NCBI GenBank assembly: GCA_023428375.1
Contig: JAEYYR010000002.1
Location: 124,001 to 188,000 of the forward strand
Reading direction: 5' to 3'
Length of the DNA stretch: 64,000 nt
Source of the DNA: a bacterium
Lineage (GTDB): Bacteria > Babelota > Babeliae > Babelales > Babelaceae
Shown here: piece after piece, positions 16,541-25,633 of the stretch
How the letters are laid out: each line of letters begins with the position of its first letter
Position numbering within the stretch: the first letter of the stretch is position 1
The notes under the pieces: generated by a model
Told to the model about the DNA's origin: nothing
Databases searched by the model: none
The model's input: only the letters and a program-made list of their open reading frames with translations
Program-made: the position numbers and the translations under genes

Positions 16541-17200
16541 ATGAAAATTTTTCTGGATACGGCAGATATTTCTTTTATTGCCCAATATATGTATACCGGT
16601 TTGATCGATGGTGTTACCACAAATCCGACAAACTTAAGCAAGCAAGGTCCTAATCCTGGGTTACATATTGAACAACTCTGTCGATTGATGCCAGAGGGTA
16701 TCATAAACGTGGAAGTGACTGATGAAGATCCAGAAGAAATGTATCAGCAAGCACATGCAATAGCATCGATGAGTGAAAATATTGTTGTCAAAATTCCCTG
16801 TCATATTAAATACTATGGTGTTGTTAAACAATTGATTGCTGACGGGGTCCCCGTTAATATCACGCTCGTTTTTAGCGCGATCCAAGCGGTGGCTATGGCA
16901 AAGTTAGGAGTCACCATTGTTTCACCTTTTGTTGGGCGACTTGAAGAAATACATGAAGATGGCATTAAATTAGTAGATGATATTACAAATCTTTATTCTT
17001 ATTATCAATTTGAAACGGCGGTATTAGCGGCATCATTACGCACCGTTGAACATGTGCATAAAGTTATGCTGGCTGGTGCTGATGTTATTACGGTAGGACC
17101 AGAATTATTTACACAAATGTTACACCATCCATTAACTGATAAAGGGATTGCAACGTTTAAAGACGATTGGTCCAAGTTGGGTATTAAACAGTTTCCATGA
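16541..17200 (+). CDS. Fructose-6-phosphate aldolase / transaldolase-like protein (TalC/FSA family)
   Basis: Short transaldolase-family (beta/alpha)8 barrel of 219 residues, the usual length for the MipB/TalC subfamily. The Schiff-base lysine is Lys84 in IVVKIP. DGVTTNPTNL (23-32) and FVGRLEE near 132 are family motifs. It probably interconverts C3 sugars and fructose 6-phosphate, or transfers dihydroxyacetone; by sequence I cannot separate aldolase from transaldolase. AGGAG precedes the ATG. Its end overlaps the glycosyltransferase start by 4 bases. Confidence 0.9.
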   Translation: MKIFLDTADISFIAQYMYTGLIDGVTTNPTNLSKQGPNPGLHIEQLCRLMPEGIINVEVTDEDPEEMYQQAHAIASMSENIVVKIPCHIKYYGVVKQLIADGVPVNITLVFSAIQAVAMAKLGVTIVSPFVGRLEEIHEDGIKLVDDITNLYSYYQFETAVLAASLRTVEHVHKVMLAGADVITVGPELFTQMLHHPLTDKGIATFKDDWSKLGIKQFP

Positions 17201-18321
17201 AAATTTTAATGATATCTAACAACTACTATCCTTATACGGGTGGTGTTGCGCGTTCCATAGATGTTACGATGAAATTACTTCGCCAAGCAGGGCATGAAGT
17301 ATGTCTTGTAACGTACGATTTTACCGGTAAAACTGTTGATGAATTAGATATTATTAGAATTTCTTCGTTATTTCGGTTCAACTATCGCGGAAAAATCATA
17401 CCAATGTGTTTTGGTTCACAACGAATTATTGAGCAATGCGTTAAAACATTCAAGCCTGATTTGATACATGTTCATCATCCATTTGCTTTAGGTATTTTTG
17501 GTTTACGTATAGCGCAAAAATATAAAATACCCGTTGTTTTTACTCATCACACGCTCTATGAAAATTACATTCATTATTTGCCCTGCGGCCATTATATTGC
17601 AAAAAAAATATTGCCCTATTATATGCGATGGTTTTATAAACAGTTGCAAGGGATAATTGCACCATCACTTATAGTTATGCATCAAGTACAATCGCAAACC
17701 AATGTTCCATGCCATATAATTCCATCAAGTATTGATCCGATTTACATTCAAAAAAATAATGAAAAAAAATTTGATAATAGTCGTTCGCTTTTTTTAATGA
17801 CAGCAAGTAGATTAGCACCAGAAAAAAATATTGATGAGTTGCTTCATGCGTGTTCGTTGCTTACAATCCCATATCAATTGAAGATCTTTGGTGATGGGTA
17901 TATTCGATCATATTTAGAAGATAGGGCGTATAACTATTATAACCTTTCTAATACCGTTCAATTTATGGGCGAACTTAATCGTGAACAATTAGCGCAAGCA
18001 TATGCTCAGGCAGATATATTTATTTTTGCTTCACGGTCAGAAACGCAAGGATTAGTAATTGGGGAAGCTATGGCAAGTGGAACACCCGTTGTTGCATTTC
18101 GTGGATCAGGCGTTGAAGACGCATTGCAGCATGGTGGTGGAATTTTAGTTGATAATGCTAAGGAAATGGCTAACGCTATAATTGAATGGCATAATTCAAG
18201 AACTCTATTTAAAAAACATGCCGATGAAGCATATATAAATGCACAATTTTTCTATCCTTCACAATGTATTAGTAAATTAATTCAGTTTTATGAATTGACT
18301 ATTAAGCACAACAATTTTTGA
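17197..18321 (+). CDS. Glycosyltransferase family 4 (GT-B)
   Basis: Two Rossmann-like halves. The N-terminal one starts MKILMISNNYYPYTGGVARS, the typical acceptor-side loop of GT4 enzymes, with HVHHPFALG near 90. In the C-terminal half, ASRLAPEKNIDELL and SETQGLVIGEAMASGTPVV form the E-x7-E nucleotide-sugar site. Likely cytosolic or membrane associated, making a glycolipid or surface glycan. Substrate unknown. Start overlaps the aldolase stop (ATGA). Confidence 0.9.
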   Translation: MKILMISNNYYPYTGGVARSIDVTMKLLRQAGHEVCLVTYDFTGKTVDELDIIRISSLFRFNYRGKIIPMCFGSQRIIEQCVKTFKPDLIHVHHPFALGIFGLRIAQKYKIPVVFTHHTLYENYIHYLPCGHYIAKKILPYYMRWFYKQLQGIIAPSLIVMHQVQSQTNVPCHIIPSSIDPIYIQKNNEKKFDNSRSLFLMTASRLAPEKNIDELLHACSLLTIPYQLKIFGDGYIRSYLEDRAYNYYNLSNTVQFMGELNREQLAQAYAQADIFIFASRSETQGLVIGEAMASGTPVVAFRGSGVEDALQHGGGILVDNAKEMANAIIEWHNSRTLFKKHADEAYINAQFFYPSQCISKLIQFYELTIKHNNF

Positions 18322-18355
18322 TATTATTGATAATGCATTTTAAAGGAGTAATCAT

Positions 18356-18796
18356 ATGGAATTAGTTAGTATGTTTTTATTGTTTGCCATCGGAATGTTG
18401 AATGCAAGTGACAAATCGTCTGTACGAAATATAGATCCGGATATACTTGAGATAGCTAAGATGGAGGCAACACGATATTGGGTTGAAGGTTGTGGCATTT
18501 GTAAAAATCGAGGTAGTCATGTGCCTTGGTCTAGCCCATCTGGTTGTTTCGCGCACAAAGAGTGTTTTATTCAAATACAAAAAATAGAAGCTCCAATTTC
18601 TGCTATTTTAACTGAGCGATGTGCTAATAATGATATCAAATATTTTAATGAGCATCGTGAGCTTATAGGTTTAATGCAAAATAAAATAACTCCGGAAGGC
18701 TTCTCTTCAATAAAAGAATACCACGATCGTAAAGGCGATGTAAGTCTCAAATCAATGTATGAATCATCGTTGAATGAAATGTTATCTAAGAAATAA
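18356..18796 (+). CDS. Secreted protein with RING-like zinc-ligand motif, copy 1 (146 aa)
   Basis: Signal sequence (VSMFLLFAIGMLNAS), then CGIC (46-49), 14 residues and CFAHKEC. This gives C-x2-C-x14-C-x2-H-x2-C, the spacing of the first five zinc ligands of a RING finger; the last three ligands are absent. The C-terminal block GFSSIKEYHDRKGD is nearly identical to one in the next gene. GGAG lies upstream. I infer a small exported zinc protein, possibly host directed; no activity can be named. Confidence 0.75.
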   Translation: MELVSMFLLFAIGMLNASDKSSVRNIDPDILEIAKMEATRYWVEGCGICKNRGSHVPWSSPSGCFAHKECFIQIQKIEAPISAILTERCANNDIKYFNEHRELIGLMQNKITPEGFSSIKEYHDRKGDVSLKSMYESSLNEMLSKK

Positions 18797-18918
18797 ATTA
18801 ATATTTTAAAAAGTTGATACTTATATATGTTTCATTTTTAATATTGACCTAGCATATAAATGAATGATTTCCTGAACTCAATATATTTAGTATGGCCACT
18901 GAAAGCAGGAGCGAATTC

Positions 18919-19356
18919 ATGAAGAAAATTTTATTGTTTTTTTTTAGCTTCACATCATTTACATTCTCTACAGATATACAACAAAAAATTCTTGCGCAGC
19001 AATTCTATGCAAATCATCTTCTGCAGGAAAGAAATATATTAAATTCTGATGCATGTGGCATTTGTAAAAACAATAAACACACAAATATATATTGGTATGC
19101 TCCCTTTTCCAACTGCGCGCATAATACATGTTTCAATCAAATAAAGAATATTGATGAATTTTACACGAATAAATTTAGAAGAAAATCTAGCAATCCTCTA
19201 TATCTCATTAAAACGCATAAATCGTTGATTTTATATGTAGAAGAATATTTACAGCAACGCGGGTTTAATTCAATTAAAGCTTTTCATGATGCAAAAGGTG
19301 ATCAGGAATTAAATAAAATATTTAATAGCGCTTTTGAGAAATTATCTCAGCAATGA
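18919..19356 (+). CDS. Secreted protein with RING-like zinc-ligand motif, copy 2 (145 aa)
   Basis: ATG 18919 is preceded by AGGAG and starts a signal peptide (KKILLFFFSFTSFTFS). The zinc pattern is CGIC-KNN, 16 residues, then CAHNTC (C-x2-C-x16-C-x-H-x2-C). The C-terminal block GFNSIKAFHDAKGD matches copy 1 (GFSSIKEYHDRKGD), so the two are tandem paralogues. A codon run upstream (from 18892) is open but lacks a ribosome site. Confidence 0.75.
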   Translation: MKKILLFFFSFTSFTFSTDIQQKILAQQFYANHLLQERNILNSDACGICKNNKHTNIYWYAPFSNCAHNTCFNQIKNIDEFYTNKFRRKSSNPLYLIKTHKSLILYVEEYLQQRGFNSIKAFHDAKGDQELNKIFNSAFEKLSQQ

Positions 19357-19369
19357 ACCTGTTTGTTCA

Positions 19370-20548
19370 TTAATCTTTGTAAAGCAGATATTTTGTTCGT
19401 ATTTTTTTAAATCTTTCTATATCTTTTTTCCATGATTTTCTAATTTCTTTTTCATAGGCACACACAATAATTTGCTCTTTCAATGCCGAAGTTCCTGCCA
19501 ATTTATCAAAAAACGAATTGAAAAACGTTTTTTGATTTGGACAAAGCTCATATGCTTGCATGAGCCAGGTAATGTTAAGTTTTTTGTCTAATTTTTTTAA
19601 TATCTTTTGAACTGAATCATGCAAATCAAATCCATAACAGGTCTGATTCATATACGGTGGCTTTTGCGCACCGAGGATAGATTTAGGGGTGAATGAGTAT
19701 AAGGGTTCTGGAAATTTTGGATGACCAAATACCTCAAATGGCGTTGGCGTTCCGCGTCCCACGCTGATGGGCGTACCTTCGAATAAACATAACGATGGAT
19801 ATAGATAAATTGAGTGCATTGTTTTTAAATTCGGCGATGGTGGTATTGGCAATTCGTATAAATCTTGATGCGTGTAGTTTTTGCATTTGATAACTGTTAA
19901 ATCACATGCTCGCGGTGCATTAATCCATCCCTCGCCATTGAGCATTAAGGCATATTCTCCAATGGTCATGCCATACACGATTGGCACCGGTTGCATGCCA
20001 ACAAATGAACGACAATGTTTGTCACAGATCGGTCCATCAATATAAAAACCATTAGGGTTTGGGCGATCAAGAATTATGAATGGTTTATTAGTTGCTGCAG
20101 CTGCTTCCATGCAGTACTGTAATGTTGAAATATAGGTATAAAATCGCACCCCCACATCCTGAATATCAAATACGAGGATATCAATATCATCTAAATCATT
20201 AGGCGATGGTTTTTTATTCTTTCCATACAGTGATATGAGTGGTATTCCTGTTTTCTTATCAACAGAATTTTTTTGATATTCGCCAGCATCTGCCTGTCCG
20301 CGAAATCCGTGTTCGGGAGTAAATATTTTTTTTATGGTAAAACCATTTTTTAAGAAGATATCGACTATGTGTTCGTTATCAACGCATCCGGTATGATTAG
20401 TGATTATTCCGATTCGTTTGTTCTTTAACAACGGAAAATAGTTACTTGTTTGGGATGCGCCAACTTGTATGCTTCGATTAAATACATCAGCATACGCTGA
20501 TTGGTGTGAGACTAAGATACATAATCCTAGCATTGCTATCATTTTCAT
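19370..20548 (-). CDS. namZ: Exo-beta-N-acetylmuramidase NamZ (DUF1343)
   Basis: Signal peptide (about 1-20) then the DUF1343 domain: KRIGIITNHTG (44-54), FTPEHGFRG, DILVFDIQDVGVRFYTYIS, DRPNPNG, LFEGTPISVGRGTPTPFE. NamZ enzymes release N-acetylmuramic acid from the non-reducing end of glycan chains. Its ATG overlaps the stop of nagZ by 4 bases, and an AmiE-like hydrolase is divergent beyond nagZ. This reproduces the Bacillus subtilis NagZ/AmiE/NamZ set for sequential muropeptide breakdown. Probably periplasmic. Confidence 0.88.
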   Translation of the reverse strand: MKMIAMLGLCILVSHQSAYADVFNRSIQVGASQTSNYFPLLKNKRIGIITNHTGCVDNEHIVDIFLKNGFTIKKIFTPEHGFRGQADAGEYQKNSVDKKTGIPLISLYGKNKKPSPNDLDDIDILVFDIQDVGVRFYTYISTLQYCMEAAAATNKPFIILDRPNPNGFYIDGPICDKHCRSFVGMQPVPIVYGMTIGEYALMLNGEGWINAPRACDLTVIKCKNYTHQDLYELPIPPSPNLKTMHSIYLYPSLCLFEGTPISVGRGTPTPFEVFGHPKFPEPLYSFTPKSILGAQKPPYMNQTCYGFDLHDSVQKILKKLDKKLNITWLMQAYELCPNQKTFFNSFFDKLAGTSALKEQIIVCAYEKEIRKSWKKDIERFKKIRTKYLLYKD

Positions 20549-22272
20549 AATGATAATCCTGTCCCATACGAGAATTGGTTTGAAGCAGTTATGGGCAATT
20601 TGCCGGTTGGTTTTGCCTTACCGAGAATTACTTCTGCAGCAGAATGTTGCGCATCTGGATCATCTTCATAGGCCATAATGATGGCATCTTCTTTGCCAAA
20701 TAATGCTAAAGAATAGGGATTGCCAAAGAGAGATAAAATAACTTTCTTGTTAGATTTTTTGAACTGATTTATTAATTGTAATGTTTCTTTGGTAATGCCA
20801 AAATTTTTGATGCGTGCAGATTTTTCAATATCAAATAATCCAACGATTATAGTAGAAGCTTTTGCGCAATTATTTACACATTTTTTAACATTTTGATGAG
20901 TCATCTTTGCTGGCACGTAATTAATTTTGCCAACATTAGCTTTTCGCAAAACCTGTGAAAACATTGAATCTTTTTCTCCGCCAATTTGCAAAACACACAG
21001 GTTTTGTTTCTTCTTTAACGGCAGCATATTATTATTTTTTACCAAGGTGATCGATTCTTTATACAATTTCTTTTTTAATTCCTGAGTTTGCGGCGTATTA
21101 ATCATTGTTGAGTCTATATCTTCAACGCAGCGTTTTTTGTGCAATCCTAAGTATTCTTTAGCCTGTAAAATTTTTAACACACATGCATCAAGTTCTTTTT
21201 GAGAAATTATGCCACGGTTAATAGCATCTTCGAAAGCATCTATTGCTTTGGGTATATCTAAAGAGCATAAAAACAAATCATTTCCAGCAAGAAATGCTTG
21301 TAGCTCTACATCACCAGGGACGGCATTTTTTAATGCACCCATATTTAATGCATCGGTAATCACCAGACCCTTAAAACGCATCTGTTGTTTTAATAATTCT
21401 GTAATAATTGGGTACGAGACGGTAGAAATGGCATGTGGATCTATCGCAGGTATTCTTAAATGTGCAGGCATGACTGCATCAATTCCCGCATTAATGAGTC
21501 TTTGAAACGGATATAATTCAATGCTTTTTAATCGTTCAAATGAATGATCAATGGTTGGTAATGTTATATGCGAATCTTGGTGGGTGTCTCCATGACCAGG
21601 AAAATGTTTAGCGCATGCTAATATGCCAGCATTTTGTAGTCCTTGCATATATAAAACCCCATATTTAGCGACACGCTGCGGGTTTTCGCCAAAAGAGCGA
21701 GTTCCAATGACCGGATTTGAAGCATTGTTATTGATATCAATTACGGGTGCTAGATTTATGTGTACACCAATGGCTTTGCATTGATTGCCAATCTCATAGC
21801 CAAGGTCTTTTATTAACGATTCATTTTGTATGGCGCCTAAGGCAATATTACGTGGAAAACGAATGGCATCATTTAATCGCATTTGGAGTCCCCATTCTAA
21901 ATCTTGTAATACCAGAAGGGGTGTTGTGCTCAAACATTGATAATGATTCGTAAGATTGATTTGATCTTTGATGGTGCTTCTTCCCAAAAAGAGAATTCCG
22001 CCAACATGATATGATTCGATTAGAAATTCAACATATTCATTGGAGCATTGAGGATTTTTCATAGTGCCCATATTTGCAAGAACTTGTTCTTGTGACACCG
22101 TGGCGACAAACAATTGTCCAATTTTTTCACGTAAGGACATCTTATTAAGCGTACTCATACTCCAAGAATTGGTAGCACTTAAGAATGAAGGGTCTTTTAA
22201 CTCGGCAAGCAGGTTAATGGAAAGCATTGTTCCTATTGTTATTATAAGAACATTGAATTTATCTCTTTTCAT
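20545..22272 (-). CDS. nagZ: Exported beta-N-acetylglucosaminidase (GH3, NagZ-like)
   Basis: Removes terminal N-acetylglucosamine from muropeptides. An N-terminal signal sequence (NVLIITIGTMLSINLLA) is followed by the GH3 barrel. KHFPGHGDT (222-230) precedes Asp233-Ser-His235, matching the NagZ-type acid/base dyad, and Asp307 in VITDALNMG is the expected nucleophile. A second alpha/beta domain ends the protein (about 390-575), as in the two-domain Gram-positive NagZ rather than the short cytosolic E. coli form. That fits an exported enzyme. Co-translated with namZ. Confidence 0.88.
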   Translation of the reverse strand: MKRDKFNVLIITIGTMLSINLLAELKDPSFLSATNSWSMSTLNKMSLREKIGQLFVATVSQEQVLANMGTMKNPQCSNEYVEFLIESYHVGGILFLGRSTIKDQINLTNHYQCLSTTPLLVLQDLEWGLQMRLNDAIRFPRNIALGAIQNESLIKDLGYEIGNQCKAIGVHINLAPVIDINNNASNPVIGTRSFGENPQRVAKYGVLYMQGLQNAGILACAKHFPGHGDTHQDSHITLPTIDHSFERLKSIELYPFQRLINAGIDAVMPAHLRIPAIDPHAISTVSYPIITELLKQQMRFKGLVITDALNMGALKNAVPGDVELQAFLAGNDLFLCSLDIPKAIDAFEDAINRGIISQKELDACVLKILQAKEYLGLHKKRCVEDIDSTMINTPQTQELKKKLYKESITLVKNNNMLPLKKKQNLCVLQIGGEKDSMFSQVLRKANVGKINYVPAKMTHQNVKKCVNNCAKASTIIVGLFDIEKSARIKNFGITKETLQLINQFKKSNKKVILSLFGNPYSLALFGKEDAIIMAYEDDPDAQHSAAEVILGKAKPTGKLPITASNQFSYGTGLSL

Positions 22273-22295
22273 TCCAGCCCCGACTTTATTTATTG

Positions 22296-22301
22296 TATAA
22301 T
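22296..22301 (+). promoter_or_regulatory. Candidate -10 element in the nagZ/amiE-like divergent region
   Basis: A perfect TATAAT lies about 38 bases before the ATG of the serine hydrolase gene; the -35 (TTCCAG, 22272-22277) is weak. CAGCCCC (22275-22281) and GGGGCTG (22326-22332) form an inverted repeat around it and could be an operator or a leader stem. Confidence 0.35.
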
Positions 22302-22338
22302 TGTAATGATTTTAATGTAGCATGAGGGGCTGAGCGAT

Positions 22339-23433
22339 ATGAATATAATTAGAAAAATTTGCCAATTGTTTTTAATTGGCGGCTCATTTTTGCAAAGTGC
22401 AGGAATAGATTTTTCAGCTTTAGATTCGTTAATGCTCTCTGGTATAAAGGATAAGATTTTTCCTGGCGCAGTCGTGTTGATTAATCACCATGGAAAAAGA
22501 ATTTATTACAAGCCCTTTGGTCGTTATACCTACGATAAAACTTCACCTAAGATATCGATTGATACCTTATTTGATGTAGCTTCGTTAACTAAAGTACTTG
22601 CTACAACTACCTTGGCTATGCAATTGCATGATAAAAACATGCTGGATGTTGAAAAAACGGTAAGTGAATATTTACCTCAATTTAACACCGCTGATAAAGC
22701 TAACATTTGTATCAAGCATCTTTTAACCCATACTTCAGGTTTTGTTGATAAACCCTTAAGGAATGTGCGTATAACCGCAAGTGATTTATTACAAGAACTT
22801 TTGTCGTATAAACCACGTTTTCAAGTAGGTGATAAATATCAGTATACCTGCTGCAATATGTTGTATATCCAAAAGATAATAGAAAATCTTTTAGGATTGC
22901 CGTTTGATGAATGCTTTAACCGCTATATAAAAAATCCCTTAGGTTTAACTGAAACAGGTTTTAATCCAAAAAATAGTAATCGCTGCGCGCCAACACAGTC
23001 TCATGGATATAGAGGGAGCATTCAAGGTGTTGTACATGATGATAAAGCATATATATGTAATGGAGTAGCAGGAAATGCAGGATTATTTTCCACCGCGCGC
23101 GATCTTGAAAAATTCATGTTAATGATCATGAATGATGGTAAATATATGAAAGATAAAATATCTCATCAATTGATTCGTCCTGAGACCATACGAACGTGGA
23201 CCTCTAAACAATGTGATTTTAATCGTGGGTTGGGGTGGGAAATAGGACGACATCTATCTTCCCAAGCATTTGGTCATTTTGGTTGGACAGGGGTATCAAT
23301 CTGGGCGGATCGAGATTTGGATCTATTTGTTATATTACTTACCAATCGCACCTACCCAGATGGCAAAAATCTTGCAATCCGACAATTTAGAATAGATTTC
23401 CATGATTTGATAATGAAAATTATATCACAATGA
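22339..23433 (+). CDS. Serine hydrolase of the class C beta-lactamase fold, AmiE-like muramyl-L-alanine amidase
   Basis: Signal peptide (about 1-21). SLTK (Ser82-x-x-Lys85) is the catalytic SxxK, YTCCN in the middle the Tyr-containing motif, and HFGWTG the third (HxG) motif. These show a penicillin-binding/class C beta-lactamase fold. On its own this could be an esterase or D-Ala-D-Ala enzyme. Next to exported NagZ and NamZ it best matches B. subtilis AmiE, which cleaves the lactyl-alanine amide bond of MurNAc-peptides. The name rests on context and is inference. Confidence 0.72.
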   Translation: MNIIRKICQLFLIGGSFLQSAGIDFSALDSLMLSGIKDKIFPGAVVLINHHGKRIYYKPFGRYTYDKTSPKISIDTLFDVASLTKVLATTTLAMQLHDKNMLDVEKTVSEYLPQFNTADKANICIKHLLTHTSGFVDKPLRNVRITASDLLQELLSYKPRFQVGDKYQYTCCNMLYIQKIIENLLGLPFDECFNRYIKNPLGLTETGFNPKNSNRCAPTQSHGYRGSIQGVVHDDKAYICNGVAGNAGLFSTARDLEKFMLMIMNDGKYMKDKISHQLIRPETIRTWTSKQCDFNRGLGWEIGRHLSSQAFGHFGWTGVSIWADRDLDLFVILLTNRTYPDGKNLAIRQFRIDFHDLIMKIISQ

Positions 23434-23688
23434 ATGTGATTGAATTTCCGAATTTTCTTTTACGTAATATGTTTTATACAATGCGTGAAGAAATGGTACT
23501 ACAAAAATAAAAACACCATAGACTATCAATGAGCCGATTCGGTCATAATCTGAAAGAATTCTTGGTTTATTTAATATGAGATCAAATAATAGGTGATTAA
23601 GAAATACCATCGCCATAAAAATATAAATATTTTTCTTGCAATGTTCGGTAAAAATAGTCAAAAATTTAATTATTCTATCTGTATTCAT
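23425..23688 (-). CDS. Small two-helix membrane protein of unknown function (87 aa)
   Basis: Not recognised. Two hydrophobic segments (about 22-37, IYIFMAMVFLNHLLFDLIL; about 50-68, IGSLIVYGVFIFVVPFLHAL) joined by a short charged loop. No signal-peptide cleavage site. Its 3' end overlaps the convergent hydrolase gene by 9 bases. AGAG lies before the ATG. Confidence 0.6.
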   Translation of the reverse strand: MNTDRIIKFLTIFTEHCKKNIYIFMAMVFLNHLLFDLILNKPRILSDYDRIGSLIVYGVFIFVVPFLHALYKTYYVKENSEIQSHSL

Positions 23689-23809
23689 GATTCTCTTTTT
23701 TACTAACGTGATGGTTTATATTATTGATACCAATAGTATAACGCAATTATGTATTTTATAATAAAAATATGGTTAATTAATTGGCAGAATATTTTTTCTA
23801 AGTATCCTA

Positions 23810-23829
23810 TTAACGCAATTATGCGTTAA
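23810..23829 (+). promoter_or_regulatory. Perfect inverted repeat before the Shine-Dalgarno of gene 23842
   Basis: TTAACGCA and TGCGTTAA form an 8-bp perfect inverted repeat with a 4-base gap, ending about 12 bases before the start codon. Part of it, TAACGCAATTATG, also occurs 72 bases upstream (23739-23751). It could be an operator or a leader hairpin. Confidence 0.4.
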
Positions 23830-23841
23830 TTAAAGGATATT

Positions 23842-24411
23842 ATGAATAAATTAATTGTTATAGCTTTTTTGTTTAGTACGATTTCACTCACATCAGATAA
23901 AGAATTAAAATTCACTGGCTTTAAAGATTTTCTTCAGGATGCTAATGCACTAGATTTAACTAAATGTTTTATCTGTCAAAAGCACAATCCCGACACACAA
24001 ATAATTAATCGTTTCAAGCCGGATGTTCATAGAAAATGTTACGACCCAATTCTGGAGATTGAACCGGCTTATGCTAAAGCAATGAATGACATTTTAAAAA
24101 GTCATACCTCCAATACTTACAATTATGATGCGCATAGAAGAGCATTAATAAGATTAGCTTTATATAAAGTTTCTAAAGTAAAAAGCTGTGATTCTTTTGA
24201 ATTATATATAAAAGAATACGGCAAACCAAAATTAGAAAAAATTTTCTTTAATGGGGTTATATCCGCAACGGGTAAAAAACCATTCGAATCAATTGCAGAA
24301 TGGGGCGTGCAACAAATGGTTCCAGATCAATTTATCCCACAATGCAATGAAAATATAAATAAAAAATCAGAAGATTTTTTATCGTATGTTTATTCTGTTT
24401 TATGGAAATAA
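23842..24411 (+). CDS. Secreted protein with C-x2-C / H-x2-C motif, distant third copy (189 aa)
   Basis: Signal peptide (NKLIVIAFLFSTISL). The zinc-like pattern is KCFICQKHNP, then VHRKCYDP: C-x2-C-x17-H-x2-C, without the extra Cys of the two copies at 18.4-19.4 kb. The following helical part resembles them too (SFELYIKEYGKPKLEKIF), so I place it in the same family. The extra C-terminus (about 150-189) has no counterpart in the other copies. AAAGGA precedes the ATG. Confidence 0.68.
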   Translation: MNKLIVIAFLFSTISLTSDKELKFTGFKDFLQDANALDLTKCFICQKHNPDTQIINRFKPDVHRKCYDPILEIEPAYAKAMNDILKSHTSNTYNYDAHRRALIRLALYKVSKVKSCDSFELYIKEYGKPKLEKIFFNGVISATGKKPFESIAEWGVQQMVPDQFIPQCNENINKKSEDFLSYVYSVLWK

Positions 24412-24450
24412 ATACTTATTAATATCCATTAGATTTGCTTTTTTTAATGA

Positions 24451-24494
24451 ATTTATTGAAAAGAGTGTGAGTTAGTACACTTTTTTCAATAAAT
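24451..24494 (+). terminator. Long hairpin after the gene ending at 24411
   Basis: TTATTGAAAAGAGTGT pairs with ACACTTTTTTCAATAA (one G-U) around an 8-base loop, with flanking AT also pairing. The stem is A/T rich but long. It probably ends transcription before the AAA+ gene at 24557. Confidence 0.55.
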
Positions 24495-24556
24495 ATTTAT
24501 AATCTTCACATGCAATTATTGATTTTACAAAAAAAATAATCATACAGTGTAGGACT

Positions 24557-25603
24557 ATGAAAACACAAAAATCTTTTATCTTGATTAATCTTTTTTCTTT
24601 AATTTTTATAGTAGTTAGTTTTTTAAATGCCGAATCTAACGAGGTTGGTCCTTTGAGGAAAAATTGGTTAAGAAAGTTTATAGATGATACACCATATAAA
24701 CCATGTCAGATAAAGGGTATGATAGGGGAAAAGCCTGGCGAAGTATGTAGTCTTATTGATGATTTGCTATCTCTATCAAAAAATAATGGGAATAGTGGTA
24801 GATCTCAATCCAAACGAATGATTCTTTATGGACCCCAGGGCACAGGCAAGTCTTTTACAGCACAAAAAATAGCTGAAGAATCCCAAAGCGCTTTTATATC
24901 AATTGATTCGTCTGCAATCGTAAAGAAATTTATAAATGAAGGCGCAGAAACAGTTGAAGAAATTTTTAAAAACGCAATCGAACAGGCTGAGATTGAAAAA
25001 CGTCCGGTTGTAATTTTCTTCGATGAAATTGATGTAATTGCCAAAAAAAATGATACAGAAATGCGAAGCGAACAAGCAGCAGCAACTACAAGATTGTGGA
25101 ATTGGCTTGATAAAACAAAAAATAATCCTAATATTTGCTTTATAGCGGCTACTAATTATATAGAAGAATTACATCCAAGCGTCAAGACGCGTTTAGGTAA
25201 TAATTTAGTTGAGATTAAAAATCCTGATTTGAATGCTAGAAAGCAAATAATTGCTCATTTTTTAAAGCAGCAAAACTGGACTATAACAGATAAATATGCT
25301 GAAGAATTGGCTGCGGCTTCCGATGGTTTATGTGAACGTGATTTTGAAATGATTATTAATAACCTTGTACATGAGTGCAAAAAGAATAATTTGAATCTCA
25401 CATCAAACATGATTATGACTTCAATAAAAAAGGTCAAAGAGTCGTCTCAAATGAGCTTTGAAGAAAAAATGAAATGGTATAAACAGGTGGGAGAAGCTAT
25501 GCAACCATTTGTAATTATAGTTGGTGTCGTAGTTTCAGTTGGACTCAATGTTGTATATACTATAGGCAAGACAACAAAGGAAATTTCTGATCAAATTAAA
25601 TAA
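24557..25603 (+). CDS. AAA+ ATPase with N-terminal signal sequence and C-terminal membrane segment, copy 1 (348 aa)
   Basis: Hydrophobic N-terminus (8-24, ILINLFSLIFIVVSFLNA) with a signal-peptide look, then one classical AAA module: Walker A GPQGTGKS (92-99), aromatic pore-loop-like KKFINEG (123-129), Walker B IFFDEID (153-159), sensor-1 Asn200 (AATN), candidate arginine finger Arg212. DTEMRSEQAAATTRLW (166-181) is shared with two other ATPases here. A transmembrane segment (about 315-335) ends the protein. No M41 protease domain, so it is not FtsH. A threading ATPase at or across the membrane is inferred; topology and ATP source are open. Confidence 0.85.
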   Translation: MKTQKSFILINLFSLIFIVVSFLNAESNEVGPLRKNWLRKFIDDTPYKPCQIKGMIGEKPGEVCSLIDDLLSLSKNNGNSGRSQSKRMILYGPQGTGKSFTAQKIAEESQSAFISIDSSAIVKKFINEGAETVEEIFKNAIEQAEIEKRPVVIFFDEIDVIAKKNDTEMRSEQAAATTRLWNWLDKTKNNPNICFIAATNYIEELHPSVKTRLGNNLVEIKNPDLNARKQIIAHFLKQQNWTITDKYAEELAAASDGLCERDFEMIINNLVHECKKNNLNLTSNMIMTSIKKVKESSQMSFEEKMKWYKQVGEAMQPFVIIVGVVVSVGLNVVYTIGKTTKEISDQIK

Positions 25604-25633
25604 CCACTTGCCCTAAAAAAATTAAATGGAAAT

